Origin: Deltaproteobacteria bacterium
GTDB lineage: Bacteria; Myxococcota; B64-G9
NCBI GenBank assembly: GCA_016935365.1
Contig: JAFGRB010000188.1
Span: 1 to 36,280, forward strand
DNA: 36,280 bases
Direction of reading: 5' to 3'
The notes under the pieces are model-generated. The model was given only the letters and a program-made list of their open reading frames with translations, was not told the origin of the DNA and did not search any database. How positions within the stretch are numbered: the first letter of the stretch is position 1; the number at the start of each line of letters is the position of its first letter. The position numbers and the translations under genes are program-made. Positions 34,086 to 36,280 of the stretch are shown here, in pieces.

Positions 34086-35951
34086 ATGCGGAGCTGCTGC
34101 CTCATCTTCGCGCTCGCGCTGCTCGCCGGCCAGGCGCGCGGTCAAGCCGCCAAGCCCGCCCCCCGGTGCACGGGCTGGATCCAGGTGGAGACGCCCGGCG
34201 TCGAGGGCGCCAGCGTGATCCTGGACGGCAAGCAGGTCCCCGAGACCACCCCGGCCACGATCAAGGACGTGCCCTGCGGCCGGCATGCGATCCGGGTCGA
34301 GAAGCGGCTCTACAAGCGGGCGCGGCAGAGAGTCCGGGTGAAGCTCGGCGAGGTGAGCACGGTCCGGATCCGGCTCGTCGAGGACTTCGGCTTCCTGACG
34401 GTCCGGAGCGTGCCGCCCGAGGCGGTCATCAAGCTGGACGGCCAGGTGGCCGGAAAGAGCCCGCTCGAGGGCCTGGTCGTGCCGGCGGGCCGGCACGTGC
34501 TCGCAGCCGAGCTGCCCCACCACAGCCCGGCCCGCGAGCGGATCCGCATCCGGCCCGGCCAGCGCAAGGACCTGACGCTCCGGCCGCGCCTGAACGTCGC
34601 GCTGCTCGACGTCACCACCCGGCCTGCCGGGGCCGAGGTCCTGCTCGACGGCAAGAAGCTCGGTCCGGGTCCGATCGAGAAGACCCGGATCGCGGCCGGC
34701 CGACACAGCCTGCGCGTCGAGCTCGGGGATCACGATCCAATCGAGCGCCGCTTTCGCATCCGGCGCGGGCAGGCCCTGTCCTTCGATCTCGTGCCCGAGC
34801 CGCTCTTCGGTCGGCTCGAGCTGCACAGCGAGCCGGAGCCCCACTGCCCGGTGCTGCTCGACGGAGATCCGCTCGGTCCGGCACCGCTGGTCCTCGAGAG
34901 GGTGCCGGTGGGCGAGCACGAGCTGCGCGTGGAGTGCCCGCGATTCGCGGTCTTCCAGCGACGCGTGCGCATCCAGGCGGGCAAGAGCGTCCGGGTGGCG
35001 GCCAAGCTCACGCCGCGGACCGCGCGTCTGAGCGTCTGGACCGAGCCGCCGGACTGCTTCGTCTGGGTGGATGGATGGGATCTCGGGCCCGCGCCCGTCT
35101 CGGTGGAGATGGAGCCCGGGCGCTACGAGCTGCGCGCCGGCGCGTGCGAGCGGCAGGGCGAGGAGCTGGGCTTCGCGGCGACCCGGATCCGGCTCGAGCC
35201 CGGCAAGCACCTGGAGATGGACGTCGAGGTGCCGCGCAAGCCGGGCCGTCTGCTCATCAAGACGGAGCCGCCCGGAGCGCGCGTCCTGGTGGACGGGCGG
35301 AAGCGCGGCAAGGCGCCCGTGGACCTGGAGCTGCCCGCGGGGGCGCATGCGATCGAGGCCCGTCAGGGCAAGAAGAGCCTGCTGGGCCGGATCGAGCTGC
35401 GCAGCGGCCAGGTCTCCAAGGTGGGCCTGGACCTCGACCGTCCGGGGCGATCGGTCTTCATCGAGCCGACCGAGCCGGAGATCGCGAGCCTGCTGGAGCC
35501 CGGAGAGAAGCTGCGCGGCTCCGACCAGGACAGGCTCGATGGGAACGGCGCGGTCACCGACGTGAGCGCCAGGGCGGCTGCGCCCATGTCCACCCGGCGG
35601 GTCTTCGCATGGATCAGCGCGAGCGCAGCCGGGGCCTCGGCAGCGGCGGCCGTGGGCTGCCTGGTGGCCGGGGCGGTGACCGAGTCCGATGCGAACGAGG
35701 CCTACTCGGAATACCTGCAGAACCAGACGACCGAGAACAGGCTCCGCTACGAGGACCTGGACCGCAAGTCGTCGGATCTCTACCTCGCCGGCTGGATCAT
35801 GGTCGGGGCCGCGGCCGGAGTGGGGGCGCTTTCGGTGTATCTCTTCCTCAGCGAGCCGGAGCCGGAGGTCGATCTCAGCGGGCCGGCCGAGGGCCCGCGC
35901 GCAGCGCCGCTTCCCGGGGGTGGGTGGATCGGCTACCAGGGGCGTTTCTAG
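34086..35951 (+). CDS. PEGA-domain repeat protein with two C-terminal TMs
   Basis: The 621-residue product begins MRSCCLIFALALLAGQARGQ (signal peptide). It then carries six tandem PEGA-like repeats at about residues 30-98, 102-168, 170-238, 242-309, 312-383 and 386-452. Each has the motif of a Pro-x-Gly-Ala or Pro-Glu-Ala strand followed by VxLDG...G..P and a final GRHxLR strand. Residues ~506-531 (FAWISASAAGASAAAAVGCL) and ~566-588 are hydrophobic, separated by a coiled stretch. PEGA domains are short beta sandwiches thought to bind cell-surface or glycan partners. It is divergent from two secreted barrels and may belong to the same envelope apparatus. No upstream ribosome-binding site. Confidence 0.85.
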   Translation: MRSCCLIFALALLAGQARGQAAKPAPRCTGWIQVETPGVEGASVILDGKQVPETTPATIKDVPCGRHAIRVEKRLYKRARQRVRVKLGEVSTVRIRLVEDFGFLTVRSVPPEAVIKLDGQVAGKSPLEGLVVPAGRHVLAAELPHHSPARERIRIRPGQRKDLTLRPRLNVALLDVTTRPAGAEVLLDGKKLGPGPIEKTRIAAGRHSLRVELGDHDPIERRFRIRRGQALSFDLVPEPLFGRLELHSEPEPHCPVLLDGDPLGPAPLVLERVPVGEHELRVECPRFAVFQRRVRIQAGKSVRVAAKLTPRTARLSVWTEPPDCFVWVDGWDLGPAPVSVEMEPGRYELRAGACERQGEELGFAATRIRLEPGKHLEMDVEVPRKPGRLLIKTEPPGARVLVDGRKRGKAPVDLELPAGAHAIEARQGKKSLLGRIELRSGQVSKVGLDLDRPGRSVFIEPTEPEIASLLEPGEKLRGSDQDRLDGNGAVTDVSARAAAPMSTRRVFAWISASAAGASAAAAVGCLVAGAVTESDANEAYSEYLQNQTTENRLRYEDLDRKSSDLYLAGWIMVGAAAGVGALSVYLFLSEPEPEVDLSGPAEGPRAAPLPGGGWIGYQGRF

Positions 35952-35976
35952 CTACAGTGGCAATACTCGACCGAAA

Positions 35977-36192
35977 GCCCCGAAAGGGGCGCCATTAGCC
36001 AGCCCAGGGCTTCGCCCTGAGCCTTATACACATCTCAAAGCGCGAGGAAAGAATGGGCTTGGCACGCTCCGAGATCCGGGTGTTCGCTGCGAAGCAGCGA
36101 TGGGATGAAAGGGCGCGGCAATCTCGAGCCCTGTCCGAGACGCAGAGATGGCTGCGCCCCTTCAGGGCGCGTAAATCATCTTACCTTCTTAT
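35977..36192. repeat. Cluster of intergenic palindromes (REP-like), copy B
   Basis: Hairpins: GCCCC-GAAA-GGGGC (35977-35990), same type as copy A; AGGGC-TTC-GCCCT (36006-36018) inside CCCAGGGCTTCGCCCTGAG; TCGCTGC-GAA-GCAGCGA (36084-36100); GCGCCC-CTTCA-GGGCGC (36154-36170). No coding frame spans the region. The 14-base CTTATACACATCTC lies at 36023-36036. Clusters A and B flank the barrel/PEGA locus. Confidence 0.75.
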
Positions 36193-36220
36193 GCCTGGGG
36201 CTGAAGCCCCAGGCTTTATT
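36193..36220 (+). terminator. Strong hairpin with U-rich tail
   Basis: GCCTGGGGCT (36193-36202), loop GA, AGCCCCAGGC (36205-36214) is a perfect 10-bp stem (or 9 bp with a TGAA loop), followed by TTTATT. It can act as an intrinsic terminator for anything reading in from the left, yet it belongs to the same palindrome family as the rest of the cluster. Confidence 0.55.
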
Positions 36221-36280
36221 GTAGCGGCCGACAAGGCCACAATCCAGCAGGTGGAAGTCCTGCCATGTCAGTTGCCCGAG
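36221..36280 (+). other. Possible 5' part of a structured RNA element (group II intron-like), truncated
   Basis: The final 60 bases contain GGCC-GACAA-GGCC, then CAGCAGGTGGAAGTCCTGCC, which pairs as GCAGG...CCTGC, then GTTGCCCGAG. From memory, a CAGGTGGAAGTCCTG element of this kind occurs in the first domain of bacterial group II introns that carry a reverse transcriptase. The window ends here, so neither the intron ORF nor domain V can be seen. Confidence 0.3.

Overview
The window is high-GC bacterial chromosome, densely coding on both strands. It most resembles a myxobacterium-like (Myxococcota / former Deltaproteobacteria) genome. The reasons are a Cys-rich EGF-like lipoprotein, a six-repeat PEGA protein beside two outer-membrane beta-barrels, a sulfatase-modifying-factor-like protein, and many stand-alone proteins of unknown function. 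This assignment is inference; no rRNA or tRNA gene is visible to anchor it.

Left edge (1-5.1 kb) looks like an accessory or defence-type island. It holds a 5'-truncated XRE-HTH/ImmA metallopeptidase gene followed 8 bases later by a PIN-domain gene. After a 336-base gap containing a 26-codon reading frame and a tandem 16-bp repeat comes a tight four-gene operon: a RhuM-family protein, an alpha-helical protein, a short and probably truncated protein, and a CxxC...CxxC zinc-ribbon-like protein.

5.1-16 kb carries a large cytoplasmic six-hairpin glycosidase-like protein, a small lipoprotein candidate, an unknown 563-residue protein with a Lys-rich tail, an EGF-like lipoprotein, a Rid-GNAT fusion, and a coupled pair (helical-repeat protein plus FGE/sulfatase-modifying-factor-like protein). 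This stretch also shows decay: a degenerate partial copy of the Rid gene lies just upstream of the intact gene, a 37-bp gene-end sequence is shared by two neighbouring unrelated genes, and two adjacent broken genes sit at 15.3-15.9 kb, one of them an exonuclease/endonuclease/phosphatase remnant.

16-25.4 kb holds a TauE/SafE-type permease divergent from a three-gene operon (ABC ATPase, ABC-2 permease, MFS transporter, each overlapping the next by 4 bases). Then follow a GNAT protein with a thioredoxin-like C-terminal part, a short ribosome-hibernation-type protein, a membrane-anchored TPR-like protein, a CPBP intramembrane protease, an MBL-fold hydrolase, and a RhlE-type DEAD-box helicase behind a 298-base non-coding leader.

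25.4-30.1 kb is a four-gene minus-strand tripartite efflux operon (outer-membrane factor, membrane-fusion protein, MacB-type ATPase, MacB-type permease), with every junction overlapping by 1-4 bases. A Fic protein with its own promoter is divergent from it. 31.2-36.3 kb contains two clusters of short intergenic palindromes that bracket a cell-envelope locus: two secreted beta-barrel candidates divergent from the PEGA-repeat membrane protein, whose best promoter predicts a leaderless mRNA. The last 60 bases may be the start of a structured RNA element, perhaps a group II intron, that leaves the window.
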